DNA from: Marinibacterium anthonyi
Lineage (GTDB): Bacteria > Pseudomonadota > Alphaproteobacteria > Rhodobacterales > Rhodobacteraceae
Direction of reading: 5' to 3'
Length of the DNA stretch: 64,000 nucleotides
NCBI GenBank assembly: GCA_003217735.2
Contig: CP031585.1
Coordinates: 5,349,501 to 5,413,500, forward strand
Both the position numbers and the translations under genes were made by a program. The number at the start of each line of letters is the position of its first letter. Positions within the stretch are counted from its first letter, which is position 1. Shown piece by piece: positions 18,443-27,530 of this stretch. The notes beneath the pieces were generated by a model. It worked only from the letters and a program-made list of their open reading frames with translations. It made no database searches and was not told where the DNA came from.

Positions 18443-19252
18443 ATGATCAAGCTGTTTTGCCCGCTCACGACGGTTGTGGTCGTCAGTTCGTCCATCCTGC
18501 TGGCGGCGTCGGTGCGGGCGCAATCGACTGACAGCGACCTTGCGAAGAAATTGTCGAACCCGGTCGCGTCGTTGATCAGCGTGCCGTTCCAGTTCAACTG
18601 GGACGACGGTATCGGGCCCGACGGGAACGGGTCGCGCACCACGACCAATATCCAGCCGGTCATTCCCATCAGCCTAAATGCGAGGTGGAACCTGATCAGC
18701 CGGACCATCGTACCGCTGACCTACCAGGACGACGTCATTCCCGGCTCGTCGCAATCCGGGCTGGGCGATATCCTGCAAAGCTTTTTCCTGTCCCCCGCCG
18801 ATCCCGGTCCGGGCGGCCTGATCTGGGGGGTCGGCCCGGTGTTCCTGTTGCCGACAGGCAAAGACGGGCTGACCGCCGACCAGTTTGCCGCCGGCATCAC
18901 CGGCGTCGCGCTGAAGCAGGGCGGGCCCTGGACCTTCGGTGTGCTGGCCAATCACCTGTGGGACGTGGACGGTGGATCGGGCGGCACCGATATCTCAAGC
19001 AGTTACGTGCAGCCCTTCGTCAGCTATACCACGCCCACCGCCTGGACCTTCACCGTCAACAGCGAAACCACCTATGACTGGGTGACCGACGAGGCCTCGG
19101 TTCCCGTGAATGCGGTGGTGACGAAATTGACCCAGATCGGAAATCAGCCAATCAGCGTCGGCGGCGGTTTCAGGTATTGGGTGGATAATCCGAAAAATGG
19201 ACCGGAAGGATTGGGAATTCGCCTTATCGTTACCTTCCTTTATCCAAAGTAA
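18443..19252 (+). CDS. Outer-membrane-type beta-barrel protein, hypothetical transporter
   Basis: 269 residues with a signal peptide ending near VRAQ. The mature part is rich in alternating aromatic/hydrophobic strands (WNLISRTIVPLTYQDD, GLIWGVGPVFLLPTG, WTFGVLANHLWDV) and ends with a strand terminating in FLYPK. Related roseobacter proteins are annotated as hypothetical or MetA-like (phenol-degradation) porins. The ATG follows GGAG; an upstream in-frame TTG is rejected because the signal sequence begins here. Cargo unknown. Confidence 0.75.
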   Translation: MIKLFCPLTTVVVVSSSILLAASVRAQSTDSDLAKKLSNPVASLISVPFQFNWDDGIGPDGNGSRTTTNIQPVIPISLNARWNLISRTIVPLTYQDDVIPGSSQSGLGDILQSFFLSPADPGPGGLIWGVGPVFLLPTGKDGLTADQFAAGITGVALKQGGPWTFGVLANHLWDVDGGSGGTDISSSYVQPFVSYTTPTAWTFTVNSETTYDWVTDEASVPVNAVVTKLTQIGNQPISVGGGFRYWVDNPKNGPEGLGIRLIVTFLYPK

Positions 19253-19338
19253 ATGGCGCTGATGGGCGGGTATCTTTTCCGAAATCCGAATTCGGTCTAT
19301 TGTTCCATTCTGAAATCGACCAAGGGGAGGAGAGTGCC

Positions 19339-19680
19339 GTGGGAAAACGCGACGAACTTATCGAAAAATATGCAAAAGATCTGAAGACCAAATGTGGTGT
19401 CGACCCGGACATGGATCTTTTGACAAAGGTGACGATCGGGTGCGGCCCGTCGATCTACAACGACGATTCCAGCACCGTCGCGGCGACGCAACCGGCCGAG
19501 CTTGAGACGGTAAAGACCAACTTTCTTGTTAAAAAACTGGGGCTTGCGGATAGCCCGGCATTGATGGACGGCATCGATGCGGTGATCGAGACCTATGGCC
19601 GGTCCGAACGCAACAAGTACCGGCCGGTGATCTACTATCTGCTGACGAAGCACTTTGGACGGGAATCGGTCTATTCCTGA
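19339..19680 (+). CDS. DUF2853 family protein
   Basis: 113 residues. The family block GKRDELIEKYAKDLKTKCGV at the N-terminus and the C-terminal KYRPVIYYLLTKHFG are recognisable. This is a small cytoplasmic alpha-helical protein of unknown function. GTG is preferred as start because it follows GGAGG at good spacing and begins exactly at the conserved N-terminus. A TTG at 19300 would add 13 unrelated residues. Confidence 0.82.
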   Translation: MGKRDELIEKYAKDLKTKCGVDPDMDLLTKVTIGCGPSIYNDDSSTVAATQPAELETVKTNFLVKKLGLADSPALMDGIDAVIETYGRSERNKYRPVIYYLLTKHFGRESVYS

Positions 19681-19831
19681 TCCGGCCGCAGGGCGAAACG
19701 GATCCGCCGGATTTTAGCCAGTTGCCATTTGTGGATAAGCCGCGACTGCGGTATCACATAAGGGTCAGGTCAGGACGACCAGGCCCTAACAGATCAAACG
19801 CGTGTGGTGGATTGGGAGCACGCGGGGGAGC

Positions 19832-19870
19832 GGAGGGTTCTGGTTCACCGGAACCCTCCGTTTCGGTTTT
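19832..19870 (+). terminator. Rho-independent terminator, possible end of a small RNA
   Basis: Stem GGAGGGTTC / GAACCCTCC with a 10-base loop, followed by GTTTCGGTTTT. It lies 150 bases beyond the DUF2853 stop. It therefore ends either that transcript or a separate small RNA in 19681-19870, a stretch with no coding signal. Confidence 0.72.
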
Positions 19871-19956
19871 GCATGCGCAGCATGTCGTGACATGTTGCAG
19901 TCCATCGCCAGACCATGTGACCACCGTCGGACAATCAGAGCATCGTCAGACCACCA

Positions 19957-20355
19957 TCAGACCATCGCAAGGACCAGTCCCATCAACCCGCAGCCGATCG
20001 TGGCATAGCCACCGTCGATCAGCGTCAGCGCGCGGGGCCGGTTCGAAAATCCGTAGAATGTCGCGATCCAGGGCGTCACGACGAACAGCCCGATGCAGAC
20101 CCCGGCAAGCAGGCCCTCGTCCATGTTGTCGATCCCGAAGCTGTCGAAGGCGTATCGCATGACGCTGGCCACCAGCAAAGCGGCGATCATCGCGGTGATA
20201 TAGGGCACCGGGTCCGACGCATTCGCGGCACGTCCGGTCACCGGGTCGACCCGGACACCCGATGCCATGATCCAGCGCTTGCCCAGAATCCGGTACCACA
20301 AGGCTCCGAAGGCGCAGCTTGCAAGCGCGGCGGCGACGACTCTGAAAAGATCCAT
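19957..20355 (-). CDS. DUF1761 family membrane protein
   Basis: 132 residues with four predicted membrane helices: an N-terminal AAALASCAFGALWY, then ITAMIAALLVASVM, LLAGVCIGLFVVTP and a C-terminal glycine-rich one. The N-terminal GALWYRILGKRW block is typical of DUF1761. Inner membrane, function unknown. It stands alone, ending opposite the terminator at 19832-19870. Confidence 0.82.
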   Translation of the reverse strand: MDLFRVVAAALASCAFGALWYRILGKRWIMASGVRVDPVTGRAANASDPVPYITAMIAALLVASVMRYAFDSFGIDNMDEGLLAGVCIGLFVVTPWIATFYGFSNRPRALTLIDGGYATIGCGLMGLVLAMV

Positions 20356-20470
20356 GCACCTACTCCAACCAGACCCGTAGTACTTGGATCCTTGAAGTGT
20401 GCCTCAACGCTGCGCTGCAAAACAAGTCTTCGCTGCACGGCAGAAGGGAAGAACCTGCAATTGGCGGTTG

Positions 20471-20889
<419 letters not shown>

Positions 20890-20890
<1 letters not shown>

Positions 20891-21162
20891 CAGCCGATGA
20901 CCTTTTTCCAGGCCGTCAGTTCGACCGACGAAAACAGCGCCGCCTTGGCATAGGGATCGCCTGCGGCCCAGGCTTCGGCGGCAGCCATGTCGGCCACGTC
21001 CAGCACCACCAGCGACCCGGCCATCTCGCCCGCGTCGTTCAGCAGGGGGCCGGCCATCGCGACGACGCCGGTGCTGTCGATATAGGCCAGGTGGGCGTCG
21101 CGGTTGTCCTTGCGGACCTGCAGGGCGCCGGGCTTGTCCTTGGCGTAAAGGGCTACGAGCAT
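20890..21162 (-). CDS. YciI family protein
   Basis: 90 residues covering one YciI/dimeric alpha-beta barrel domain. The family pattern RDAHLAYI (with its His) and an AGPLL block are seen, then the C-terminal DPYAKAALF. Function unknown; related to muconolactone isomerase-fold proteins. Three bases downstream of gpsA and overlapping the EVE gene, so co-transcribed. Confidence 0.9.
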
Positions 21163-21165
21163 GTG

Positions 21166-22116
21166 CTATTCCTCTTTCAACGGCCGGGCCAGGAGCATGT
21201 CCATCACCTCGGCCAGCGTCTTGGTTCCGTCCAGAAGCGCGACCACCCCGTCGGTGATCGGCATGTCTATTCCGCGCGTCCGGGCGACCTTGGCCACTGC
21301 GCGCGCGGTGGCCGCGCCCTCTACGGTCTGGGCCGGATCAAAGCCGGTGTCCGCACCGATGGCAAGGCCCAGCCGATAGTTGCGCGACCCATCCGACATG
21401 CAGGTCAGGGCCAGGTCGCCCAGGCCCGACAGCCCCGACAGAGTTTCGGGCCGGGCGCCATGGGCGGCGGCATAACGCACCATCTCGGCATAGCCGCGCG
21501 TCATCAGCGCGGCGCGCGCGCTGTCGCCCAGGCCCGCACCAATGGCACCACCACAGGCGATCGCCATGACGTTCTTCAGTGCGCCCCCCATCGCGGCGCC
21601 GATCAGGTCGTCGGTGCGGTAAAGGCGCAGCACGGGGGTCGACAGCAGGCTTTGCAGGTCTTCCGCGTCCCGCGAGGCCAGCGTCAGCGCCGTGGGTTTG
21701 CCGCGCGCGATATCGGCGGCAAAGCTGGGCCCGGTCAGAAGGGCAGGGCGGCAGTGCGGCAGAAGCTCTGTGATCACATCGTGGGGGCCAAGGCCGGTCT
21801 CCAGCTCGATCCCCTTGCAGCAGGCCACGGCGACGGCAGTGCCGATCCTGTCGCTGTATTTTGTGATCACACCGCGCAATTGCTGCATCGGAACCGCCAG
21901 CAACACCGCCTCGCTTCCGGCCAGCGCTGCGGCATCGGCTGTCACGTTCAGCCGGTCGGGCAGGGTAACCCCCTGCAGATACGCGGAATTCTCGCGGTCG
22001 GCCTGCATCCGCGCGGCACTGTCACGCGATCGGGTCCAAAGCGTCACCGGCCCGTTCCCGGCCAGGGCCACGGCCAGCGCCGTCCCGAAGGCGCCCCCGC
22101 CCATGACGCCGATCAC
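21166..22116 (-). CDS. gpsA: Glycerol-3-phosphate dehydrogenase [NAD(P)+]
   Basis: 316 residues. The N-terminal dinucleotide-binding [13 protein letters not shown] is followed by conserved [11 protein letters not shown] and CCKGIE. The C-terminal half has [10 protein letters not shown] and the GVEGAATA-like EGAATARAV. It makes sn-glycerol-3-phosphate for phospholipid synthesis from dihydroxyacetone phosphate. The start is GTG overlapping the tsaD stop (GTGA). Starting at the internal ATG would break the glycine motif, and the open frame further upstream is inside tsaD. Confidence 0.95.
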   Translation of the reverse strand: MIGVMGGGAFGTALAVALAGNGPVTLWTRSRDSAARMQADRENSAYLQGVTLPDRLNVTADAAALAGSEAVLLAVPMQQLRGVITKYSDRIGTAVAVACCKGIELETGLGPHDVITELLPHCRPALLTGPSFAADIARGKPTALTLASRDAEDLQSLLSTPVLRLYRTDDLIGAAMGGALKNVMAIACGGAIGAGLGDSARAALMTRGYAEMVRYAAAHGARPETLSGLSGLGDLALTCMSDGSRNYRLGLAIGADTGFDPAQTVEGAATARAVAKVARTRGIDMPITDGVVALLDGTKTLAEVMDMLLARPLKEE

Positions 22117-23207
22117 GCCTTGGCCCCCTTCTTGCCGCCGCCGACAAGGCCAGGACGCGAGCTGTCCAGCGGCCAGCGCGGGCGGGCCGACAGATCCATC
22201 CCGTCGCGCAGACCCAGGCGGAACCGTTCGATCCCGGCATAGGCGATCATCGCCGCGTTGTCGGTGCACAGCCGCAGGGGCGGCGCGGTGAACCGCGCGC
22301 CGGCCTGCGCCGCGACCTGTTCCAGCGCCGCGCGGATCGTCCTGTTCGCGGCAACCCCGCCGGCGACGGCCAAGGCCGGGTCGGAGGGCGCCCGTTCAAG
22401 GTACAAACCCAACGCCCGCCTGGTCTTTTTCGCCATCACGTCGGCCACTGCCGCCTGGAACCCGGCACACAGATCGGCGCGGTCGGCACGGGTCAACCCG
22501 CCCTTTTCCTCGACGATCCCGTCGCGGGCGCGCAGCAGCGCGGTCTTCAGGCCCGAGAAGGAAAAGTTGCAATCGGGCCGGTCCAGCAGCGGGCGCGGGA
22601 ACGCGAACCGTGTCGGATCGCCGGCCATCGCCTCGGATTCGACCGAAGGACCGCCGGGCTGGGGCAGGCCCAGCAGCCGCGCCGCCTTGTCGAATGCCTC
22701 GCCCGGGGCGTCGTCGATCGTGCCACCCAGGCGAGAGAAGTCTTCGGGCCCGTCGACCACCAGGAACTGGCAATGCCCGCCCGACACCAGCAGCATCAGG
22801 TAGGGAAAGACCAGACCATCGGTCAGCCGCGGCGTCAGCGCATGGCCGGCCAGGTGGTTCACCCCGACCAGCGGCAGCCCGGCGCCAAGCGCGATGCCCT
22901 TGGCCATCATCACCCCGGTCATGACCCCGCCGATCAGACCCGGCCCGGCGGTCACCGCCACGGCATCCATGTCGCGCAGCCCCAGCCCGGCCTGTTCCAG
23001 CGCCTCGATCACGCACAGGTCCAGCTTTTCGGCATGCGCGCGCGCTGCGATCTCTGGCACGACACCGCCGAAATCGGCGTGAATCTCGGCCTGGCCATAT
23101 ACGACCGACGACAGGATCCGCGTCCCGTCGCCGCCATGGCGCACCACGGCCGCCGCGGTATCGTCGCAGCTGCTTTCCAGGCCCAGAACTGTAAGCTGAT
23201 CGGTCAT
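22113..23207 (-). CDS. tsaD: tRNA N6-adenosine threonylcarbamoyltransferase TsaD
   Basis: 364 residues. ASKHA-fold enzyme with N-terminal [12 protein letters not shown], metal-binding NHLAGHA, SGGHCQF and [10 protein letters not shown]. With TsaE (7941-8411) and TsaB it transfers threonylcarbamoyl to A37 of tRNAs. Start chosen at MTDQL: the family N-terminus begins here and only 39 bases separate it from divergent hemD. The open frame continues upstream antisense to hemD but is not genic. Confidence 0.97.
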   Translation of the reverse strand: MTDQLTVLGLESSCDDTAAAVVRHGGDGTRILSSVVYGQAEIHADFGGVVPEIAARAHAEKLDLCVIEALEQAGLGLRDMDAVAVTAGPGLIGGVMTGVMMAKGIALGAGLPLVGVNHLAGHALTPRLTDGLVFPYLMLLVSGGHCQFLVVDGPEDFSRLGGTIDDAPGEAFDKAARLLGLPQPGGPSVESEAMAGDPTRFAFPRPLLDRPDCNFSFSGLKTALLRARDGIVEEKGGLTRADRADLCAGFQAAVADVMAKKTRRALGLYLERAPSDPALAVAGGVAANRTIRAALEQVAAQAGARFTAPPLRLCTDNAAMIAYAGIERFRLGLRDGMDLSARPRWPLDSSRPGLVGGGKKGAKA

Positions 23208-23246
23208 CGGATCCGTTGCATCGTGAACAGACGGCAGGTAACACTC

Positions 23247-23990
23247 GTGGCCGTGCCAAACAATCCCGAGCCACCTCAACCCGTGCTGCTCCTGACCCGC
23301 CCAAAGGCGGCGTCCGAGGACATGGTCCGGCGGCTGGACCTGCCGGTGCGCACCATCATCTCGCCCATTCTGGAGATCACCGGCCGCCCGTTGCACGCCG
23401 CGCCGCAGGCGAAGGCGCTGATTTTCACGTCCGCGCACGGGGTTGCCGAAGCTGCGCGCCAGGGGATCGACCGCAGCCTGCCGGTCTTTACCGTGGGCGA
23501 CGCCACCGCCGCCGCCGCGCGGGCCGCGGGTTGGCGGGCGGAAAGCGCCGGACAGACCGCGGACGAACTGGTGGACAGGTTGACGCGCGATCCGCCGCCG
23601 ATCCCGCTGGCGCATCTGCACGGCGCCCATACCCGGGGCGACATCGCCCGGCGGCTGTCCGAAAATGGCCTGCGGACCGAAGCGCATGTGATCTACGATC
23701 AGACGCCCCGGCCGCTCAACTTCGAGGCGATTGAGGCGCTGAATGCTGCGCAGCCGGTCATTCTGCCTGTTTTTTCGCCGAGAAGTGCCGTACTGCTGGC
23801 CGAGGCGGGCAAACCGCTTGCACCGCTGCACGTCATCGCACTCAGTTCAGCCGTTGCGGAGGAGTTTCACGTGTCCGACATCAGCGCCCTGCATGTTTGC
23901 GCGGCGCCCACCCGCGCGGCGATGGATGCGGCATTAAAGGTCGTGGTGCGGGGCCTTTGTCGGGTTGAGAGGCCCAAGGGCGAGCACTAA
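23247..23990 (+). CDS. hemD: Uroporphyrinogen-III synthase
   Basis: 247 residues if it starts at GTG 23247 (GTG 23253 is an alternative). It cyclises hydroxymethylbilane to uroporphyrinogen III in heme and bacteriochlorophyll synthesis. Family blocks are [12 protein letters not shown] at the N-terminus, [30 protein letters not shown] and [15 protein letters not shown]. HemD proteins are poorly conserved, so these blocks plus the mic60-hemY context carry the call. No hemC adjoins it. Confidence 0.86.
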   Translation: MAVPNNPEPPQPVLLLTRPKAASEDMVRRLDLPVRTIISPILEITGRPLHAAPQAKALIFTSAHGVAEAARQGIDRSLPVFTVGDATAAAARAAGWRAESAGQTADELVDRLTRDPPPIPLAHLHGAHTRGDIARRLSENGLRTEAHVIYDQTPRPLNFEAIEALNAAQPVILPVFSPRSAVLLAEAGKPLAPLHVIALSSAVAEEFHVSDISALHVCAAPTRAAMDAALKVVVRGLCRVERPKGEH

Positions 23991-24042
23991 TATTCTTTAA
24001 CGCAGGATACTGCGGCATTTCAGAATCGACGGGGAAGCAGCA

Positions 24043-25704
24043 TTGGCCAAGAAAAAAGACGACACCCAGGGCTCTGAGATCCCCGAGGACAAGACCAGTG
24101 AAGGCCTGCCCGAAGAGGGCAAGTCGCCCGAGACAACGCCTGACATCGTCGACGCGGAATACGAACCGATTGCGGGCGCAAGCCCCGAGGCGGGCAGGAC
24201 CGACGAGCAAGAGCCCGCCGAAACCGTCGATGTGGAAACGGTCGATGCCGAGCCTGTCGCCGACGAAAGCGTGCTGCCCGAGGAAGACGTCGGGGAAAAA
24301 ACCGGCGAAGAGGTCACGGGCGAGGCGCCGGTAACCGACGACGTGATCATCGAAGATCCGCTGACCGGCGAAGAGCCGCTGATCGTGGACGCGGTGGATC
24401 CCGAAGCGGACACCACGCTGGATCCCGAGCCCGAGGTTGAGACCGACGCCGAACCGGATCCCGCACCGCCGGTCCCGACCGAAACGGTGATCGAAAAAAC
24501 CGTGGTGCAAAAGCGCGGTTTCTGGCCGGTGTTCATCGGGGGCGTGATTGCCGCCGGCGCCGGTTTCGTCGCCGCCCGCGCGGATCTGCCGCCCAATGTC
24601 GAAGCCAGCCTTCCCGCCTTCCTGCGCGGCACCGACTACACCACGCCGATCGCCGCGCTTGAGCAAAGCAGTTCGACGCAGGCCACCCAGCTGTCGGAAA
24701 CCGGTGAACAGGTCGGCACGCTCAGCGGTTCGCTGGACACGCTGTCGGGCCAGGTATCGGACATCGACAGCCGCCTGGGCGCGCTGCAGATCCCCGATAT
24801 CGCCCCGCTTGAACAGGGCATTTCCGAGCTGAAGGATGAATTGGCCACCGTGAAGGCCGGCGTGGCCGATGCCACCAGCGGGGTCGAAGGCCTGACGCTG
24901 CGGCTGGACGCGCTGGACGTGCGCCTTTCAACTTTGGAAAAGCGTCCCATTGCTGAAAACCTCTCGGACGAGGCGATCGCCGCCTATGAACGGGAACTGG
25001 ACGGGGTCCGCCGGGCGCTGTCCGACGAACGGGACACGATCCGCCAGGAATTCGATGCGCTGGTTGCCGAACAGGGCGACCGGATGAGCGGTATCGTCGA
25101 CGACGAGAAGGCGCGCATCGACGGGATGCTGGCGGATGCGCAGGCCATGGTCGACGATGCCAAGACCATATCGGACAAGACCGCCAAGCTGCAGGAAGAA
25201 GCCGCGCAGGCCCAGAAGGTCGCCGCCGCCCAATCCGCCGTGGCGATCGTGCGCGGCGCGCTTGGCGAAGGCGATCCCTATGCCGACAAGCTGGCGCCGA
25301 TCACCGAGGCGGGCGTCGACATCCCCGCCGCGCTGTCGGGTCCCGCCGAGGATGGCGTGCCGACCCAGGGCCTCCTGCTGGAAGACTTCCCGCCGGCTGC
25401 CCGCGACGCGCTGGATGCCGCGCGGCTGGACGACCCGAACTCGACCAAGGGGATCGGTGCGTTCCTGAAACGCCAGCTGGGCGCGCGGTCGACCACGCCG
25501 CAGGACGGCGACGACACCGATGCCATCCTCAGCCGGGCCGAGGCGGCGCTGAAGGCGTCGGACCTGGATACCGCTTTGAATGAACTTCAGGCGCTGCCGG
25601 ACGTTGCAGCCGAGAAGATGGCCGATTGGGTCGCCAAGGCCACCCAGCGTCGCGATGCGCTGGCGGCTCTCGACACCGTCGCCGCAGACCTGAACACGAA
25701 CTGA
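24043..25704 (+). CDS. Mitofilin-family protein (bacterial Mic60)
   Basis: 553 residues. A long acidic, Pro-rich cytoplasmic N-terminus is followed by one membrane helix (about 159-178, FWPVFIGGVIAAGAGFVAA). A long coiled-coil region (about 215-400, EQVGTLSGSLDTLSGQVSDI onward) leads to a C-terminal mitofilin-like domain. Alphaproteobacterial Mic60 shapes intracytoplasmic membranes and typically sits between hemD and hemY, as here. The start is TTG behind GGGGAAG. Confidence 0.88.
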   Translation: MAKKKDDTQGSEIPEDKTSEGLPEEGKSPETTPDIVDAEYEPIAGASPEAGRTDEQEPAETVDVETVDAEPVADESVLPEEDVGEKTGEEVTGEAPVTDDVIIEDPLTGEEPLIVDAVDPEADTTLDPEPEVETDAEPDPAPPVPTETVIEKTVVQKRGFWPVFIGGVIAAGAGFVAARADLPPNVEASLPAFLRGTDYTTPIAALEQSSSTQATQLSETGEQVGTLSGSLDTLSGQVSDIDSRLGALQIPDIAPLEQGISELKDELATVKAGVADATSGVEGLTLRLDALDVRLSTLEKRPIAENLSDEAIAAYERELDGVRRALSDERDTIRQEFDALVAEQGDRMSGIVDDEKARIDGMLADAQAMVDDAKTISDKTAKLQEEAAQAQKVAAAQSAVAIVRGALGEGDPYADKLAPITEAGVDIPAALSGPAEDGVPTQGLLLEDFPPAARDALDAARLDDPNSTKGIGAFLKRQLGARSTTPQDGDDTDAILSRAEAALKASDLDTALNELQALPDVAAEKMADWVAKATQRRDALAALDTVAADLNTN

Positions 25705-25714
25705 AGGATCCCCC

Positions 25715-27250
25715 ATGCTCTGGTCACTCATCAAGGTCCTGGTCTTCGTCGCCATCGTCGCGGCACTGGCGCTCGGGGCGTCCTACCTGATCGAAACCGA
25801 AGGCGGCGTGCAGGTCACGGTCGCCGGGATCGAATACACGTTCGGCCCGCTGGAATCGGTTCTGGCATTGATCCTGCTGCTGGTCGGCCTGTGGATCGTG
25901 CTGAAGGTCGCGTCCTTCCTGGTCGCGTTGTTGAAGTTCCTGGCCGGGGATGAAACCGCGCTGTCGCGCTACTTTGACCGGTCGCGGGAACGGCGCGGCT
26001 ATCGCGCCCTGTCGGAAAGCCTGATGGCGCTGGCCTCGGGCGAAGGCAAGGTGGCGATGAGCCAGGCCCAGAAAGCCGAAAAGCTGCTGGGCAAGCCCGA
26101 GATCACCAACATCATCACCGCCCAGGCGGCCGAGATGGCGGGCGACACGAAACTGGCGGCCGAGGCCTACAAGAAGCTGCTGACCGACAAGACGACGCGG
26201 TTCGTCGGCGTGCGCGGGATCCTGAAACAGAAGCTGGCCGAGGGCGACAAGGACACCGCCAAGAAGCTGGCCGAAAAGGCGTTCGAGCTGAAGCCGCGCC
26301 ACGAGGAGGTGCAGGACATCCTGCTGCGCCTGCAGGCCGACACCCACGACTGGAAAGGCGCCCGCAACACGCTGAACGCCAAGCTGAAATCGGGTTCGCT
26401 GCCGCGTGATGTCTATACACGGCGCGAGGCGGTGCTGGCGCTGTCCGAAGCACAGGACATCATCGACGCCGATGCGTCGATCGAGGCACGCGAGACGGCG
26501 ATCGCGGCGAACAAGAAGTCGCCCGACCTGATCCCGGCGTCCGTCATGGCGGCGCGGGCCTATATCAAGGGCGGCAACCCGAAATACGCCACCCGGATCC
26601 TGAAAAAGACCTGGTCGGTGATGCCGCATCCCGACCTTGCCGCCGCCTTCGCCGAAATCGCGCCGGAGGAAACCGCCGCCCAGCGGGTCGACCGGTTCAA
26701 GGTGCTGACGGACCTGAACGTGGATCACCCGGAAACCAGGATGCTCAAGGCCGAGCTGCTGATCGCGGCCGAGGATTTCCCGGCGGCGCGCCGCGCCCTT
26801 GGCGACCTGGTGGAGACCAAGCCGAACGTGCGCGTGCTGACCATGATGGCGGCGATCGAACGGGGCGAAGGCGCGCCCGAGGCCGTGGTGCGCGGCTGGC
26901 TTGGCAAGGCGGTCACGGCACCGCGCGGCATGCGCTGGGTCTGCGACAATTGTTCCCAGGTGCACAAGGACTGGATGCCGGTCTGTTCGAATTGCGGCGG
27001 CTTCGACACGCTCAGCTGGCGCGAGGCGCCCGATGACGCGGTCGGCGGCGCCCAGGGCGAACACATGATCCCGCTGATCGTCGGTGACGACCCGGCCGAG
27101 CCGGTTCCCGCCCCGGTGATGGAGCCCGAGGATGTCACGCCCCCCGTTCAGCCCAGGTCCGAGCCGGAGATCGTCGAAGACGTCCCGCCGCGTCCGGATG
27201 TCGAGCCGATCAACGGTGACACGATGGATGGGGAAGGGTTCCGAAAATAA
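25715..27250 (+). CDS. HemY-type tetratricopeptide membrane protein with zinc ribbon
   Basis: 511 residues. Two N-terminal membrane helices (about 5-23 and 48-75, ESVLALILLLVGLWIVLKVA) precede a HemY_N domain and TPR-like helical repeats. Near residues 408-432 a rubredoxin/LapB-like zinc ribbon appears (WVCDNC ... PVCSNCGGFDTLSW), followed by an acidic Pro-rich tail. HemY proteins are linked to heme synthesis by operon position; the biochemical role is unclear. It starts ten bases after the mic60 stop. Confidence 0.87.
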   Translation: MLWSLIKVLVFVAIVAALALGASYLIETEGGVQVTVAGIEYTFGPLESVLALILLLVGLWIVLKVASFLVALLKFLAGDETALSRYFDRSRERRGYRALSESLMALASGEGKVAMSQAQKAEKLLGKPEITNIITAQAAEMAGDTKLAAEAYKKLLTDKTTRFVGVRGILKQKLAEGDKDTAKKLAEKAFELKPRHEEVQDILLRLQADTHDWKGARNTLNAKLKSGSLPRDVYTRREAVLALSEAQDIIDADASIEARETAIAANKKSPDLIPASVMAARAYIKGGNPKYATRILKKTWSVMPHPDLAAAFAEIAPEETAAQRVDRFKVLTDLNVDHPETRMLKAELLIAAEDFPAARRALGDLVETKPNVRVLTMMAAIERGEGAPEAVVRGWLGKAVTAPRGMRWVCDNCSQVHKDWMPVCSNCGGFDTLSWREAPDDAVGGAQGEHMIPLIVGDDPAEPVPAPVMEPEDVTPPVQPRSEPEIVEDVPPRPDVEPINGDTMDGEGFRK

Positions 27251-27262
27251 CTCTTTCCCCCG

Positions 27263-27312
27263 CACCTTCGAGGTGCTAATTCGCGCCCCACGACGGCTTT
27301 CGGGCCGTCGTG
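27263..27312 (+). terminator. Two successive stem-loops after hemY
   Basis: GCACC-ttcga-GGTGC is followed by CACGACGGC / GCCGTCGTG (27289-27297 and 27304-27312). Neither has a T tract. They may end or protect the hem operon transcript ahead of the tRNA gene. Confidence 0.4.
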
Positions 27313-27346
27313 ACGGTCATGGGGCCCTTGGCGGCCCCGGTCCGGC

Positions 27347-27422
27347 GCCGCTGTAGCTCAGCTGGTAGAGCACGTCATTCGTAATGATGGGGTCGGGGGT
27401 TCGAGTCCCTTCAGCGGCACCA
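27347..27422 (+). tRNA. tRNA-Thr (anticodon CGT)
   Basis: A 76-base cloverleaf with acceptor stem GCCGCTG / CAGCGGC and encoded CCA. D arm GCTCAGCTGGTAGAGC is present. The anticodon stem-loop CGTCA-TTCGTAA-TGATG presents CGT. The T arm is GGGGGTTCGAGTCCC. It reads ACG threonine codons. Confidence 0.96.
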
Positions 27423-27530
27423 CTTCCTTCCAGAAAAAGCACTGTGCAGGTCCGCCTGGTTTCCGGGCCGATCCCTTGGCTTCCGGAACCTTGACGGCCC
27501 CCCGGACATCCGCCCGGGAGGCCGATCCGA

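Noticed and set aside
27250-27530. A tRNA-borne integration site (attB/attL) for a genomic island
   Set aside because: No integrase gene and no direct repeat of the tRNA 3' end were found in the window, so the accessory region that follows cannot be called an island.
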